Counted from the stretch's first letter, positions 20,019-29,311 are shown. The stretch: DNA of 64,000 nucleotides from Flavobacterium geliluteum (GCF_017948595.1 NZ_JAGFBV010000008.1:1-64000); one strand, 5' to 3'. Notes: a model not told the origin generated them from the letters alone. Translations and numbers: made by a program.

Positions 20019-20279
20019 ATGGAAGAAAAAAGAAATTTAAGAAAAGAAAGAATTGGTGTTGTTACTTCAAATAAAATGGATAAGTCTATTGTTATTGCTG
20101 AAGTAAGAAAAGTAAAACACCCATTATACGGTAAGTTCGTGTTGAAAACAAAAAAATACGTTGCACACGACGAAACAAACGACTGTAACATTGGAGATAC
20201 TGTAAGAATTAGCGAAACGCGTCCTTTGAGTAAAACAAAATGTTGGAGATTAGTTGAAATCTTAGAAAGAGCTAAATAA
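20019..20279 (+). CDS. rpsQ: 30S ribosomal protein S17
   Basis: This 86-residue OB-fold protein has [19 protein letters not shown] and the [20 protein letters not shown] segment of S17. It binds helices 7 and 11 of 16S rRNA early in assembly. rplN begins two bases after its stop, so translation is likely coupled. Confidence 0.97.
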   Translation: MEEKRNLRKERIGVVTSNKMDKSIVIAEVRKVKHPLYGKFVLKTKKYVAHDETNDCNIGDTVRISETRPLSKTKCWRLVEILERAK

Positions 20280-20281
20280 TT

Positions 20282-20650
20282 ATGGTACAACAGGAATCAA
20301 GACTAAAAGTAGCAGATAACACGGGAGCAAAAGAAGTTTTAACTATCCGTGTTTTAGGAGGTACCAAAAGAAGGTATGCCTCTGTTGGTGACAAGATTGT
20401 AGTATCTATTAAAGATGCAACTCCTAACGGTAACGTTAAAAAAGGAGCTGTTTCAACTGCAGTTGTTGTACGTACCAAAAAAGAAGTGAGAAGAGCTGAT
20501 GGTTCTTATATCCGTTTCGATGATAATGCATGTGTTCTTTTGAACGCTGCAGGGGAAATGAGAGGAACTCGTGTTTTTGGTCCGGTAGCAAGAGAACTTC
20601 GTGAAAAACAATTCATGAAAATTGTATCATTAGCACCAGAAGTGCTTTAA
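20282..20650 (+). CDS. rplN: 50S ribosomal protein L14
   Basis: This 122-residue L14 starts [20 protein letters not shown] and contains the [12 protein letters not shown] and [14 protein letters not shown] signature regions. It forms an intersubunit bridge. It starts the classical spc section, here continuous with the S10 section. Confidence 0.98.
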
Positions 20651-20661
20651 TTCGTTTTAAG

Positions 20662-20976
20662 ATGATAAAGCTAAAAATAAAATCAGGAGACATCGTAAGA
20701 GTAATTGCTGGAGACCATAAAGGTGCTGAAGGTAAAGTTTTACGTGTTTACCGTGAGAAAAATAAAGCGATAGTTGAAGGTGTAAACATGGTTTCGAAAC
20801 ATACAAAACCAAGTGCTAAAAACCCTCAAGGTGGTATCGTTAAGAAAGAAGCTTCTATACAAATATCTAACATTTCGCTAATTGATCCTAAAACTAAGGA
20901 AACAACTAGAGTTGGTATTAGAGTAGAAGGAGATAAGAAAGTAAGATTTTCAAAAAAATCTAATCAAGTACTATAG
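20662..20976 (+). CDS. rplX: 50S ribosomal protein L24
   Basis: This 104-residue protein has the N-terminal KOW motif ([21 protein letters not shown], about residues 7-27) and the [18 protein letters not shown] segment of L24. It is an assembly initiator of the 50S subunit. It ends two bases before the rplE start. Confidence 0.97.
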   Translation: MIKLKIKSGDIVRVIAGDHKGAEGKVLRVYREKNKAIVEGVNMVSKHTKPSAKNPQGGIVKKEASIQISNISLIDPKTKETTRVGIRVEGDKKVRFSKKSNQVL

Positions 20977-20978
20977 TA

Positions 20979-21530
20979 ATGGCATATACACCTAGACTAA
21001 AAGAAGAATATAAGAGTAGAGTAATCTCTGCTCTTAAAGAGGAATTCGGATATACAAACGTAATGCAAGTTCCAAAATTGGAAAAAATCGTTTTGAGCCG
21101 TGGAGTTGGTGCAGCTGTATCTGATAAAAAACTTATTGACTATGCAGTTGATGAGTTAACAAAGATCACTGGACAAAAAGCAGTATCTACAATCTCTAAG
21201 AAAGACGTTGCGTCTTTCAAATTGAGAAAAGGGATGCCTATTGGAGCAAAAGTTACTTTACGTGGTGAAAGAATGTATGAGTTTTTAGATAGACTTATTA
21301 CTTCTGCTTTACCGCGTGTTAGAGATTTTAGTGGTATCAAAGCTACTGGTTTCGACGGAAGAGGTAACTATAACCTTGGAGTTTTGGAGCAAATCATTTT
21401 CCCTGAAATTGATATTGATAAAGTAAACAAAATTTCAGGAATGGATATTACATTTGTTACTACTGCAAAAACAGACAAGGAAGCAAAGTCATTATTGGCT
21501 GAATTAGGATTACCTTTTAAAAAGAATTAA
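20979..21530 (+). CDS. rplE: 50S ribosomal protein L5
   Basis: This 183-residue L5 contains the [18 protein letters not shown] start region and the [17 protein letters not shown] segment of the family. It binds 5S rRNA and contacts P-site tRNA. The rpsN start lies three bases after its stop. Confidence 0.98.
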   Translation: MAYTPRLKEEYKSRVISALKEEFGYTNVMQVPKLEKIVLSRGVGAAVSDKKLIDYAVDELTKITGQKAVSTISKKDVASFKLRKGMPIGAKVTLRGERMYEFLDRLITSALPRVRDFSGIKATGFDGRGNYNLGVLEQIIFPEIDIDKVNKISGMDITFVTTAKTDKEAKSLLAELGLPFKKN

Positions 21531-21533
21531 GAC

Positions 21534-21803
21534 ATGGCTAAAGAATCAATGAAAGCCCGCGAGGTTAAGAGAGAGAAAACGGTAGCGAAGTATGCTGAGA
21601 AAAGAAAAGCTTTGAAAGAAGCTGGAGATTTTGAAGGATTACAAAAATTACCTAAAAATGCTTCACCAGTTCGTTTACACAATCGTTGTAAATTAACAGG
21701 TAGACCTAGAGGGTATATCCGTCAATTCGGTATTTCACGTGTAACTTTCCGTGAGATGGCTAATAATGGATTAATTCCTGGTGTTAAAAAAGCATCTTGG
21801 TAA
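21534..21803 (+). CDS. rpsN: 30S ribosomal protein S14, zinc-free form
   Basis: This 89-residue S14 is of the long class and lacks the CxxC pairs that hold zinc in the short class; only one Cys occurs in the C-terminal half ([14 protein letters not shown]). The ending GVKKASW is typical. It binds late in the 30S head. An internal promoter partly overlaps its last codons, and a GC-rich hairpin separates it from rpsH. Confidence 0.97.
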   Translation: MAKESMKAREVKREKTVAKYAEKRKALKEAGDFEGLQKLPKNASPVRLHNRCKLTGRPRGYIRQFGISRVTFREMANNGLIPGVKKASW

Positions 21804-21827
21804 TCTCGCAATAAGTTACTACTTTTG
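21797..21827 (+). promoter_or_regulatory. Internal promoter ahead of rpsH
   Basis: TTG at 21797-21799, 20 bases, then TACTTTTG at 21820-21827. This is as good a match as the promoters of rpsL and rplC. Transcription would start near 21833 and give a ~75-base leader to rpsH. Confidence 0.7.
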
Positions 21828-21859
21828 CAAACCAAAAAATAATTTTAATTGATTAAAGG

Positions 21860-21883
21860 TTCGGGAGGCGAGTGCCTCCCGAA
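21860..21883 (+). promoter_or_regulatory. Perfect GC-rich hairpin in the rpsN-rpsH leader
   Basis: A perfect 10-base stem (21860-21869 with 21874-21883) closes a 4-base GAGT loop. It is not followed by a T run, so it is unlikely to be a terminator. It lies between the internal promoter and rpsH and may control rpsH translation or mRNA processing. Confidence 0.6.
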
Positions 21884-21907
21884 AACCATAATCGCAATCA
21901 AATACAT

Positions 21908-22306
21908 ATGTATACAGATCCTATTGCAGATTATTTGACTAGAGTTCGTAACGCTGTGGCTGCAAACCACAAAGTTGTCGAAATTCCAGCATCTAATCTT
22001 AAAAAAGAAATAACTAAGATCTTATTTGATCAAGGTTATATCTTAAGTTACAAATTTGAAAGCAACACCGTTCAGGGTTCTATCAAAATCGCTTTGAAGT
22101 ATGATAAAGATACTAAGGAGCCTGTAATTAAAGATATCCAAAGAATTAGTAAACCTGGTTTGCGTAAATATGCAGGTGCTGATAAATTACCTAGAATCCT
22201 TAACGGGTTAGGAATTGCTATTGTTTCTACATCTAAAGGTTTGATGACAGGAAAACAAGCTAAGCAATTACATGTAGGTGGTGAAGTAATTTGTTACGTA
22301 TACTAA
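21908..22306 (+). CDS. rpsH: 30S ribosomal protein S8
   Basis: This 132-residue S8 starts MYTDPIADYLTRVRNA, which fixes the ATG at 21908; a GTG further upstream falls in the hairpin. The C-terminal STSKGLMTGKQAKQ and GGEVICYVY are diagnostic. S8 organises the 16S central domain, and in E. coli it represses the spc operon by binding mRNA near rplE. The private promoter and hairpin here suggest a different arrangement. Confidence 0.98.
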   Translation: MYTDPIADYLTRVRNAVAANHKVVEIPASNLKKEITKILFDQGYILSYKFESNTVQGSIKIALKYDKDTKEPVIKDIQRISKPGLRKYAGADKLPRILNGLGIAIVSTSKGLMTGKQAKQLHVGGEVICYVY

Positions 22307-22324
22307 TTATAAAGACTAGATAAG

Positions 22325-22867
22325 ATGTCAAGAATAGGTAAAAATCCAATTGTAATTACTGCTGGCGTAACTGTTGAAGTTAAAGACGGTATAGTTACAG
22401 TAAAAGGAAAAAAAGGTCAACTAACTCAGGAGTTTTCGGACGTAACTGTAACTGTTGAAGGCGATCAGGTATTAGTAGAAAGATCGTCTGATCATAAAGA
22501 CCAAAGAGCAAAACACGGATTATACAGATCATTAATCAATAACATGATTGTGGGTGTAAATGAAGGTTTTACTAAAGAACTTGAATTAGTTGGAGTTGGT
22601 TATAGAGCTTCAAACCAAGGTCAAAAGCTAGATTTAGCTCTTGGATATTCTCACAATATTGTTTTAGAAGTTGCTCCAGAAGTAGTGGTAGAAACAATAT
22701 CTGAAAAAGGTAAAAACCCTATCGTAAAATTAACATCATTTGACAAACAACTTTTAGGCCAAGTTGCTGCGAAAATCAGAGGTTTCCGTAAACCAGAGCC
22801 GTACAAAGGAAAAGGTGTTAAATTTGTGGGTGAAGTATTAAGAAGAAAAGCAGGTAAATCAGCTTAA
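22325..22867 (+). CDS. rplF: 50S ribosomal protein L6
   Basis: This 180-residue L6 starts [19 protein letters not shown] and carries two repeated alpha/beta domains; the C-terminal [21 protein letters not shown] is the family signature. It binds 23S rRNA helix 97 near the factor-binding site. It is 18 bases after rpsH and 11 before rplR. Confidence 0.98.
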   Translation: MSRIGKNPIVITAGVTVEVKDGIVTVKGKKGQLTQEFSDVTVTVEGDQVLVERSSDHKDQRAKHGLYRSLINNMIVGVNEGFTKELELVGVGYRASNQGQKLDLALGYSHNIVLEVAPEVVVETISEKGKNPIVKLTSFDKQLLGQVAAKIRGFRKPEPYKGKGVKFVGEVLRRKAGKSA

Positions 22868-22878
22868 AAAATAAGATT

Positions 22879-23229
22879 ATGTCATTAACAAAATCTGATA
22901 GAAGACAGAGAATTAGATTCAGAATTAGAAAATCGATTAGTGGTACTGCTACTAATCCTAGACTATCTGTATTTAGAAGTAACAAAGAAATTTATGCGCA
23001 ACTTATTGATGACGTAAATGGAGTTACTTTATTAGCTGCATCTTCAAGAGAAAAAGAAATAGGAAAAGGTACAAACGTTGAAGTAGCGGCTGCAGTTGGA
23101 AAACTAGTTGCTGAAAAAGCGTTAAAGGCTGGGATTGATACCATCACTTTTGATAGAGGTGGATATTTATATCACGGACGTATTAAATCATTAGCAGAAG
23201 GCGCAAGAGCGGCTGGACTTAAATTCTAA
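22879..23229 (+). CDS. rplR: 50S ribosomal protein L18
   Basis: This 116-residue protein has [20 protein letters not shown] and [22 protein letters not shown], the L18 pattern. It binds 5S rRNA with L5. It precedes rpsE by six bases. Confidence 0.97.
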   Translation: MSLTKSDRRQRIRFRIRKSISGTATNPRLSVFRSNKEIYAQLIDDVNGVTLLAASSREKEIGKGTNVEVAAAVGKLVAEKALKAGIDTITFDRGGYLYHGRIKSLAEGARAAGLKF

Positions 23230-23235
23230 TATATT

Positions 23236-23757
23236 ATGTCTAAATACAAAAATGTAGAATTGGTAAAACCAAGTGGTCTTGAACTTAAAGATCGTCTGGT
23301 AAGTGTTAATCGTGTTACTAAGGTTACAAAAGGTGGTAGAGCTTTCGGTTTTTCTGCTATTGTAGTTGTAGGTGATGAAAACGGAGTAGTGGGTCACGGA
23401 TTAGGAAAATCTAAAGACGTTTCTGAAGCAATTGCGAAAGCAGTAGAAGATGCTAAGAAAAATTTAGTAAAAATTCCTTTGAATGGACAATCTGTTCCTC
23501 ACGAACAAAAAGGTAAATTTGGTGGTGCACGTGTATTCTTAATTCCTGCCTCTCATGGTACTGGAGTTATTGCTGGTGGAGCTGTTCGTTCAGTTCTTGA
23601 GTCAGTAGGGATTCATGATGTATTATCTAAATCTCAAGGATCATCAAATCCTCATAACGTAGTGAAAGCAACTTTTGATGCTTTATTACAAATGAGAAGC
23701 GCTTACACTGTTGCAAAACAAAGAGGTGTTTCTTTAGAAAAAGTTTTTAAAGGTTAA
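23236..23757 (+). CDS. rpsE: 30S ribosomal protein S5
   Basis: This 173-residue S5 has the N-terminal double-stranded-RNA-binding fold with [21 protein letters not shown], including the loop linked to spectinomycin sensitivity, and the C-terminal [15 protein letters not shown]. It helps form the mRNA entry site and affects accuracy. Its neighbours are canonical. Confidence 0.98.
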   Translation: MSKYKNVELVKPSGLELKDRLVSVNRVTKVTKGGRAFGFSAIVVVGDENGVVGHGLGKSKDVSEAIAKAVEDAKKNLVKIPLNGQSVPHEQKGKFGGARVFLIPASHGTGVIAGGAVRSVLESVGIHDVLSKSQGSSNPHNVVKATFDALLQMRSAYTVAKQRGVSLEKVFKG

Positions 23758-23769
23758 TTCAAGGAAATT

Positions 23770-23952
23770 ATGGCTAAATTATTAGTAAAACAAGTACGAA
23801 GCAAAATCAACTGTCCTCTTTCTCAAAAGAGAGGTTTGGAAGCTTTGGGTCTACGTAAAATGGGACAAGTTGTAGAGCATGATTCAAACCCTGCTATCCT
23901 TGGGATGATAAACAAAGTTAAACACTTAGTTTCTGTTGAAGAAGCTAAATAA
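23770..23952 (+). CDS. rpmD: 50S ribosomal protein L30
   Basis: This 60-residue protein has [27 protein letters not shown] L30 sequence and ends in the VKHLVSVEE pattern. L30 is lost in some lineages but kept here. It lies between rpsE and rplO in the normal order. Confidence 0.95.
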   Translation: MAKLLVKQVRSKINCPLSQKRGLEALGLRKMGQVVEHDSNPAILGMINKVKHLVSVEEAK

Positions 23953-23963
23953 CAAATACTGTT

Positions 23964-24416
23964 ATGAATTTAAGTAACTTACAACCAGCTGAAGGGTCAA
24001 CACACAATCAAAATAAAAGATTAGGTAGAGGAGAAGGTTCAGGAAAAGGTGGTACTTCTGCAAGAGGTCACAAAGGAGCAAAATCTCGTTCTGGTTATTC
24101 TAAAAAGATTGGTTTTGAAGGTGGACAAATGCCACTTCAAAGACGTGTGCCTAAGTTTGGTTTCACAAACATCAACCGTAAAGAATACGAAGGTGTTAAT
24201 TTAGATACGCTTCAATTATTAGTAGACAATGGTGTAATTACTGACTCTGTTTCAATGACAGATTACGTAGCAAACCGTCTAGCTACCAAAAACGAAATCG
24301 TTAAGATTTTAGGTAGAGGAGAATTGAAAGCAAAATTAAAAGTAACTGCTCACAAATTTACTGCTACTGCAAAAGCCGCTATTGAAGCTGCTGGTGGAGA
24401 GGCTGTAACAATATAA
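23964..24416 (+). CDS. rplO: 50S ribosomal protein L15
   Basis: This 150-residue L15 has the Gly/Lys-rich N-terminal arm (LGRGEGSGKGGTSARGHKG) that penetrates the 50S core and the FEGGQMPLQRRVPKFGF segment. It is a late assembly protein. secY begins 12 bases after it, the usual arrangement linking ribosome and translocon synthesis. Confidence 0.98.
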   Translation: MNLSNLQPAEGSTHNQNKRLGRGEGSGKGGTSARGHKGAKSRSGYSKKIGFEGGQMPLQRRVPKFGFTNINRKEYEGVNLDTLQLLVDNGVITDSVSMTDYVANRLATKNEIVKILGRGELKAKLKVTAHKFTATAKAAIEAAGGEAVTI

Positions 24417-24428
24417 TTTTTCTATTGT

Positions 24429-25775
24429 ATGAAGAAATTTATTGAATCAATAAGTAATGTTTGGAAAATCGAAGAACTGAAAAACAGAATCCTAATCACT
24501 TTAGGTTTATTGTTAGTTTATCGTTTTGGAGCACACGTTACGCTTCCCGGAATTGACGCAACTCAATTGACTGGTTTAGCGGGACAAACAAAAAATGGTT
24601 TAGGATCTATTCTAGACATGTTCACCGGAGGTGCTTTTTCTAAAGCTTCAGTTTTTGCTTTAGGGATTATGCCTTACATTTCTGCGTCTATTGTTGTTCA
24701 GTTAATGGGAATTGCGATTCCATATTTGCAAAAACTTCAAAATGATGGAGAGAGTGGTAGAAAAAAGATTAATCAAATTACACGTTGGTTAACTATTGCT
24801 ATTACATTGGTTCAAGGTCCAACTTATATCTATAATTTATACAGAACATTACCTAGCAATGCATTTTTGCTAGGGTTTAACTCTCCGGAGTTCTTGTTTT
24901 CTTCTGTTATTATCTTAGTCTCAGGTACTATTTTTGCTATGTGGCTTGGAGAAAAAATTACAGATAAAGGAATTGGAAATGGAATTTCATTATTAATTAT
25001 GGTTGGTATCTTAGCTCGTTTACCTCAGGCTTTTATACAAGAATTTACAACCAGAGTTACGAATAACAACGGTGGCCCGATGTTATTGGTTATTGAAATC
25101 ATTGTATGGTTATTAGTTATCATTGCTTGTGTATTGCTTACAATGGCAGTACGTAGAATTCCTGTACAATACGCTCGTCGTACAACAACAGGAGATTACG
25201 AGCAAGATTTAGCAGGTGGTAATAGACAATGGATTCCACTTAAGCTAAATGCTTCTGGGGTTATGCCAATCATTTTTGCGCAAGCAATTATGTTTATACC
25301 AGCTGCTGTGGCTGGATTGTCTAAATCAGATGCATCGCAATCAATTGTAGGTACATTTAGTAATATGTTTGGTTTTTGGTATAATTTTGTTTTTGCAACG
25401 TTAATTATTGTATTTACATTCTTTTATACAGCGATTACAGTACCTACTAATAAAATGGCCGATGATTTAAAAAGAAGTGGTGGTTTTATTCCAGGTGTTA
25501 GACCAGGAGCTGAAACTTCAGACTTTCTTGACAAAGTGATGTCTTTAATAACTTTCCCAGGATCTTTATTCCTTGCCTTGATTGCTGTTTTTCCAGCCAT
25601 TGTTGTAAGTATTATGGATGTACAACAATCTTGGGCGATGTTTTTTGGAGGTACCTCTTTAATAATTATGGTTGGAGTTGCAATAGATACTATTCAACAA
25701 ATCAATTCATACTTGTTAAATAAACATTATGATGGTTTAATGAAGACTGGTAAAAATAGAAAAGCAGTAGCTTAA
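24429..25775 (+). CDS. secY: Protein translocase channel subunit SecY
   Basis: This 448-residue protein has ten predicted membrane segments. The plug/TM2 region GSILDMFTGGAFSKASVFALGIMPYISASI and the cytosolic loop with VQYARR and the FIPGVRPG segment match SecY. It forms the SecYEG pore in the inner membrane. infA follows directly after six bases; adk and map, which often lie between secY and infA, are missing here. Confidence 0.98.
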   Translation: MKKFIESISNVWKIEELKNRILITLGLLLVYRFGAHVTLPGIDATQLTGLAGQTKNGLGSILDMFTGGAFSKASVFALGIMPYISASIVVQLMGIAIPYLQKLQNDGESGRKKINQITRWLTIAITLVQGPTYIYNLYRTLPSNAFLLGFNSPEFLFSSVIILVSGTIFAMWLGEKITDKGIGNGISLLIMVGILARLPQAFIQEFTTRVTNNNGGPMLLVIEIIVWLLVIIACVLLTMAVRRIPVQYARRTTTGDYEQDLAGGNRQWIPLKLNASGVMPIIFAQAIMFIPAAVAGLSKSDASQSIVGTFSNMFGFWYNFVFATLIIVFTFFYTAITVPTNKMADDLKRSGGFIPGVRPGAETSDFLDKVMSLITFPGSLFLALIAVFPAIVVSIMDVQQSWAMFFGGTSLIIMVGVAIDTIQQINSYLLNKHYDGLMKTGKNRKAVA

Positions 25776-25781
25776 TTATTC

Positions 25782-25997
25782 ATGGCAAAACAATCAGCAA
25801 TAGAACAAGACGGGTCAATCATCGAAGCATTATCAAATGCGATGTTCCGTGTAGAGTTAGAAAATGGACATATTGTAATTGCTCATATTTCTGGTAAGAT
25901 GCGTATGCATTACATCAAGTTATTACCTGGTGATAAAGTGAAACTAGAAATGAGCCCTTATGACTTGTCAAAAGCAAGAATTACTTATCGATATTAA
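25782..25997 (+). CDS. infA: Translation initiation factor IF-1
   Basis: This 71-residue OB-fold protein starts [20 protein letters not shown] and contains the [20 protein letters not shown] core. It binds the 30S A site with IF-2 and IF-3 during initiation. Position between secY and rpmJ is common in Bacteroidota. Confidence 0.98.
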   Translation: MAKQSAIEQDGSIIEALSNAMFRVELENGHIVIAHISGKMRMHYIKLLPGDKVKLEMSPYDLSKARITYRY

Positions 25998-26009
25998 AGG
26001 ATATTCACT

Positions 26010-26126
26010 ATGAAAGTTAGAGCATCAGTAAAAAAGAGAAGTCCCGAGTGCATCATTGTGCGTAGAAAAGGGAGATTGTACGTAATAAACAAAAAGAATC
26101 CTAGATTTAAACAAAGACAAGGATAA
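26010..26126 (+). CDS. rpmJ: 50S ribosomal protein L36, zinc-free form
   Basis: This 38-residue gene reads [20 protein letters not shown] at its start and ends [10 protein letters not shown]. Of the four zinc ligands of the C+ form (Cys11, Cys14, Cys27, His32-33), only Cys14 remains; the others are Ser, Asn and Phe. It is therefore the C- class that does not bind zinc. It is too short for most ORF cut-offs, yet lies exactly between infA and rpsM, 12 and 2 bases away. It belongs to the mature 50S near the GTPase centre. Confidence 0.95.
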   Translation: MKVRASVKKRSPECIIVRRKGRLYVINKKNPRFKQRQG

Positions 26127-26128
26127 TT

Positions 26129-26503
26129 ATGGCAAGAATAGCAGGGGTAGATATCCCAAAAAATAAGAGAGGTGTTATAGCACTTACCTATATCTTCGGA
26201 TTAGGAAGAAGTAGAGCAATTGAGATTTTAGAGAAAGCTCAAGTTAGCCAAGACAAAAAAGTTCAAGATTGGAATGATGACGAGATCGGAGCAATTCGTG
26301 AAGCTGTTGGAGTTTACAAAATTGAAGGAGAATTGCGTTCTGAAGTTTCTTTAAACATCAAACGTTTAATGGATATTGGATGTTACAGAGGTATCCGTCA
26401 TAGATCTGGTCTTCCTTTAAGAGGACAAAGAACTAAAAACAACTCTAGAACAAGAAAAGGTAAAAGAAAAACTGTTGCTAACAAGAAAAAAGCAACTAAA
26501 TAA
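26129..26503 (+). CDS. rpsM: 30S ribosomal protein S13
   Basis: This 124-residue S13 starts [20 protein letters not shown] and has the C-terminal [20 protein letters not shown] signature and a basic tail contacting P-site tRNA. It heads the alpha-operon section (rpsM-rpsK-rpsD-rpoA-rplQ). No gap large enough for an E. coli-type S4 pseudoknot precedes it (two bases after rpmJ). Confidence 0.98.
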   Translation: MARIAGVDIPKNKRGVIALTYIFGLGRSRAIEILEKAQVSQDKKVQDWNDDEIGAIREAVGVYKIEGELRSEVSLNIKRLMDIGCYRGIRHRSGLPLRGQRTKNNSRTRKGKRKTVANKKKATK

Positions 26504-26511
26504 TAAGTAAT

Positions 26512-26895
26512 ATGGCTAAAGCAACTGCAAAAAAACGTAAAGTTATCGTTGAATCAACGGGTGAAGCTCATATTTCTGCCACTTTCAACAACATCATTAT
26601 TTCTTTGACAAACAAGAAAGGTGAAGTTATTTCTTGGTCTTCAGCTGGTAAAATGGGTTTCAGAGGTTCTAAAAAGAATACTCCGTATGCAGCTCAAATG
26701 GCAGCAGAAGATTGTAGTAAAGTAGCTCTTGAGGCAGGACTTAAAAAAGTTAAGGTTTATGTAAAAGGACCAGGAAATGGACGTGAGTCTGCTATTCGTT
26801 CTATACATAACGGTGGAATTGAAGTTACAGAGATTATCGATGTTACTCCAATGCCACACAACGGATGTCGTCCTCCAAAGAGACGTAGAGTTTAA
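26512..26895 (+). CDS. rpsK: 30S ribosomal protein S11
   Basis: This 127-residue S11 has [20 protein letters not shown] and the ending [18 protein letters not shown], both diagnostic. It forms part of the platform near the E site. The Asn-Gly in PHNG is the spot that can become isoaspartate in E. coli. A 92-base structured leader follows before rpsD. Confidence 0.98.
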   Translation: MAKATAKKRKVIVESTGEAHISATFNNIIISLTNKKGEVISWSSAGKMGFRGSKKNTPYAAQMAAEDCSKVALEAGLKKVKVYVKGPGNGRESAIRSIHNGGIEVTEIIDVTPMPHNGCRPPKRRRV

Positions 26896-26915
26896 TAATA
26901 TATTTAAGTATAAAC

Positions 26916-26970
26916 AAGGTAGAATAAACGATTATCGAAGGATATGACCTGAATTCATAATCTCTACCTT
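26916..26970 (+). promoter_or_regulatory. Structured leader upstream of rpsD
   Basis: In the 92-base rpsK-rpsD gap, 26916-26923 pairs perfectly with 26963-26970 (8 bases), and 26930-26935 pairs perfectly with 26957-26962 (6 bases). A 6-base bulge lies on the 5' side and there is a 21-base loop. The start codon lies 17 bases downstream. Such a two-part stem is what an S4-binding autoregulatory leader could look like; S4 leaders are known in other phyla. I saw no T run, so it is not a terminator. Confidence 0.6.
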
Positions 26971-26987
26971 AAATTTAATTTTTAGAA

Positions 26988-27593
26988 ATGGCAAGATATA
27001 CTGGTCCTAAAACTAGAATTGCTCGTAAATTTGGCGAAGCAATCTTCGGAGATGACAAATCTTTCGAAAGAAGAAATTACCCACCTGGACAACACGGGAT
27101 GGCTAAAAAAAGAGGTAAAAAATCTGAGTACGCTGTTCAGTTAATGGAAAAGCAAAAAGCTAAATATTCTTACGGAATTTTAGAAAAACAATTCAGAGGT
27201 TTATTCAAAAAGGCATCAGCAACTAAAGGTGTTACTGGTGAGGTTCTTTTACAATTATGTGAAGCAAGATTAGATAACGTAGTTTTTAGAATGGGTATTG
27301 CTCCTTCTAGAAGAGGTGCTAGACAATTAGTATCTCACAGACACGTTACTGTAAATGGTGAAGTTGTAAACATACCTTCTTACCACCTTAAACCGGGTGA
27401 TAAGGTTGCTGTCCGTGAAAAATCTAAATCTTTAGAAGCTATCGAACGATCTTTATCAAATTCAAGTCATGTTTATGAATGGATTACTTGGAATCAAGAT
27501 CTTAAAGAAGGAACTTTTGTTTCTGTACCAGCGAGACTTCAAATCCCAGAAAACATTAAAGAACAATTAATCGTAGAGTTGTACAACAAATAA
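26988..27593 (+). CDS. rpsD: 30S ribosomal protein S4
   Basis: This 201-residue S4 starts [17 protein letters not shown] and contains the S4 RNA-binding domain with [20 protein letters not shown] at about 92-111. It is a primary 16S-binding protein and in many bacteria represses its own synthesis. The structured leader just upstream supports autoregulation here. rpoA begins 21 bases after it. Confidence 0.98.
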   Translation: MARYTGPKTRIARKFGEAIFGDDKSFERRNYPPGQHGMAKKRGKKSEYAVQLMEKQKAKYSYGILEKQFRGLFKKASATKGVTGEVLLQLCEARLDNVVFRMGIAPSRRGARQLVSHRHVTVNGEVVNIPSYHLKPGDKVAVREKSKSLEAIERSLSNSSHVYEWITWNQDLKEGTFVSVPARLQIPENIKEQLIVELYNK

Positions 27594-27614
27594 TAATTGA
27601 CTTAGTCGAAATTT

Positions 27615-28607
27615 ATGGCAATATTTAATTTTCAAAAGCCCGATAAAGTTATCATGATCGATTCAACCGATTTTGAAGGTAAATTCGAATTTAGACCTTT
27701 AGAACCTGGTTATGGATTGACAGTTGGTAATGCACTTAGAAGAGTTTTGCTTTCAGCATTAGAAGGTTATGCAATTACATCTGTTCGTATCGAAGGTGTA
27801 GATCATGAGTTTTCTACTATTTCAGGTGTTGTTGAAGATGTTACCGAAATTATCCTTAATCTAAAACAAGTACGTTTCAAACGTCAAATTGAAGATATCG
27901 ATAATGAAGCAGTTACAATTTCTGTTTCAGGTAAAGATCAATTAACAGCAGGTGATTTTCAAAAATTCATTTCAGGTTTTCAAGTTCTGAATCCAGACCT
28001 TGTTATCTGTAATTTAGATTCTAAAATCAAATTGAACTTCGATTTAACAATCGAAAAAGGTAGAGGATATGTTCCTGCTGAGGAGAACAAAAAACAGAAT
28101 GCGGCCATTGGTACTATTTTTACAGATTCTATTTTTACCCCGGTAAAAAACGTAAAATATGCAATAGAAAACTTCCGTGTAGAACAAAAAACAGATTACG
28201 AAAAATTAGTTTTTGAAATAAAAACTGATGGCTCTATTAATCCAAAAGATGCTCTTACTGAAGCTGCTAAAGTTTTAATTCACCACTTCATGTTGTTTTC
28301 TGACGAAAGAATTACACTCGAGGCTGACGAAATTGCACAAACAGAATCGTATGATGAAGAGTCATTGCATATGAGACAATTGCTTAAAACTAAGCTTGTT
28401 GATATGGACTTATCTGTGAGAGCATTAAATTGCTTGAAAGCGGCTGAAGTTGATACACTTGGTGATTTAGTATCGTTCAATAAAAATGACCTGATGAAAT
28501 TCCGTAATTTTGGTAAAAAATCTTTAACTGAGCTTGACGAACTTGTTGCAGTTAAAAATTTAACCTTCGGAATGGATTTAGCTAAATACAAATTAGATAA
28601 AGAATAA
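27615..28607 (+). CDS. rpoA: RNA polymerase alpha subunit
   Basis: This 330-residue alpha has the N-terminal assembly domain ([20 protein letters not shown], about residues 30-50), an acidic linker near 235-250 and a C-terminal domain with two helix-hairpin-helix motifs ([18 protein letters not shown] and [15 protein letters not shown]). The dimer scaffolds RNA polymerase, and the C-terminal domain contacts activators and upstream DNA. A perfect hairpin follows its stop. Confidence 0.98.
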   Translation: MAIFNFQKPDKVIMIDSTDFEGKFEFRPLEPGYGLTVGNALRRVLLSALEGYAITSVRIEGVDHEFSTISGVVEDVTEIILNLKQVRFKRQIEDIDNEAVTISVSGKDQLTAGDFQKFISGFQVLNPDLVICNLDSKIKLNFDLTIEKGRGYVPAEENKKQNAAIGTIFTDSIFTPVKNVKYAIENFRVEQKTDYEKLVFEIKTDGSINPKDALTEAAKVLIHHFMLFSDERITLEADEIAQTESYDEESLHMRQLLKTKLVDMDLSVRALNCLKAAEVDTLGDLVSFNKNDLMKFRNFGKKSLTELDELVAVKNLTFGMDLAKYKLDKE

Positions 28608-28610
28608 TTC

Positions 28611-28628
28611 AATCCCGCTTGCGGGATT
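28611..28628 (+). promoter_or_regulatory. Perfect short hairpin between rpoA and rplQ
   Basis: AATCCCGC (28611-28618) and GCGGGATT (28621-28628) form a perfect 8-base stem around TT. It starts three bases after the rpoA stop and ends 15 bases before rplQ. There is no T run, so processing, translation control or mRNA protection are more likely than termination. Confidence 0.5.
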
Positions 28629-28643
28629 AAATTTAAAATAGCA

Positions 28644-29135
28644 ATGAGACACGGAAAAAAATTCAATCACTTAAGCAGACAGACTGGACATAGAAAAGCT
28701 ATGTTGGCTAATATGGCTTGTTCTCTTATTGAGCACAAACGTATTAACACTACTGTTGCTAAGGCTAAAGCGCTTAAACAATTCGTTGAGCCTTTAATCA
28801 CAAAATCAAAAGAAGATACGACTCACAATCGTCGTATTGTTTTTGCTTACTTACGTAGTAAATATGCGGTAACTGACTTGTTCAGAGACGTAGCTGCTAA
28901 AGTTGGAGACCGTCCAGGTGGATACACTCGTATCATTAAAGTTGGAAATCGTTTGGGAGATAATGCTGATATGGCAATGATCGAACTTGTAGATTTTAAC
29001 GAACTTTACAATGGAGGTAAAAAAGAAGTTAAAAAAGCAAAAAGCCGTCGTGGTGGTAAAGCTAAAAAAGCTGAGGAGACTACTCCGGAAGCTCCTGCTG
29101 CTGAATCAGAATCGACTACTGAAGCTTCTGAATAA
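28644..29135 (+). CDS. rplQ: 50S ribosomal protein L17
   Basis: This 163-residue L17 starts [20 protein letters not shown] and has the [20 protein letters not shown] core. The core ends near residue 120; the last ~40 residues are an added tail first rich in Lys/Arg, then in Glu/Ala/Ser/Thr. Such a tail is common in Bacteroidota L17 and likely disordered. It is the last gene of the translation block and is followed by a strong terminator. Confidence 0.97.
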   Translation: MRHGKKFNHLSRQTGHRKAMLANMACSLIEHKRINTTVAKAKALKQFVEPLITKSKEDTTHNRRIVFAYLRSKYAVTDLFRDVAAKVGDRPGGYTRIIKVGNRLGDNADMAMIELVDFNELYNGGKKEVKKAKSRRGGKAKKAEETTPEAPAAESESTTEASE

Positions 29136-29163
29136 TTATGAAAGTAATGATTCTATAATAATC

Positions 29164-29199
29164 AAGGATAAACTAATTTTTAGTTTATCCTTTTTTTTT
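29164..29199 (+). terminator. Rho-independent terminator after rplQ
   Basis: A perfect 12-base stem (29164-29175 with 29181-29192), 5-base loop and a 9-base T run end the ribosomal protein block. Confidence 0.92.
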
Positions 29200-29280
29200 G
29201 ATTTTTTTTAAAGGAAATCCCAGATTTAACTTATTTGTCATCTCACGTTTTATTTTTGTGAATGAAATTTTTAAAAAATC

Positions 29281-29311
29281 TTGGAAGCACTCTTTTAAAG
29301 AAGTAAATTTG
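29281..29311 (+). promoter_or_regulatory. Promoter of carA
   Basis: TTG at 29281-29283, 20 bases, and TAAATTTG at 29304-29311 match the Bacteroidota consensus. The transcript would start near 29317, leaving a leader of about 70 bases. Confidence 0.8.

Noticed and set aside
21872..21907. GTG start giving a longer S8
   Set aside because: It begins within the leader hairpin, and S8 starts at MYTDPIADY.
28280..28666. Minus-strand frame opposite rpoA and rplQ
   Set aside because: It is Ser-rich antisense of rpoA and overlaps well-defined genes; no promoter or motif supports it.
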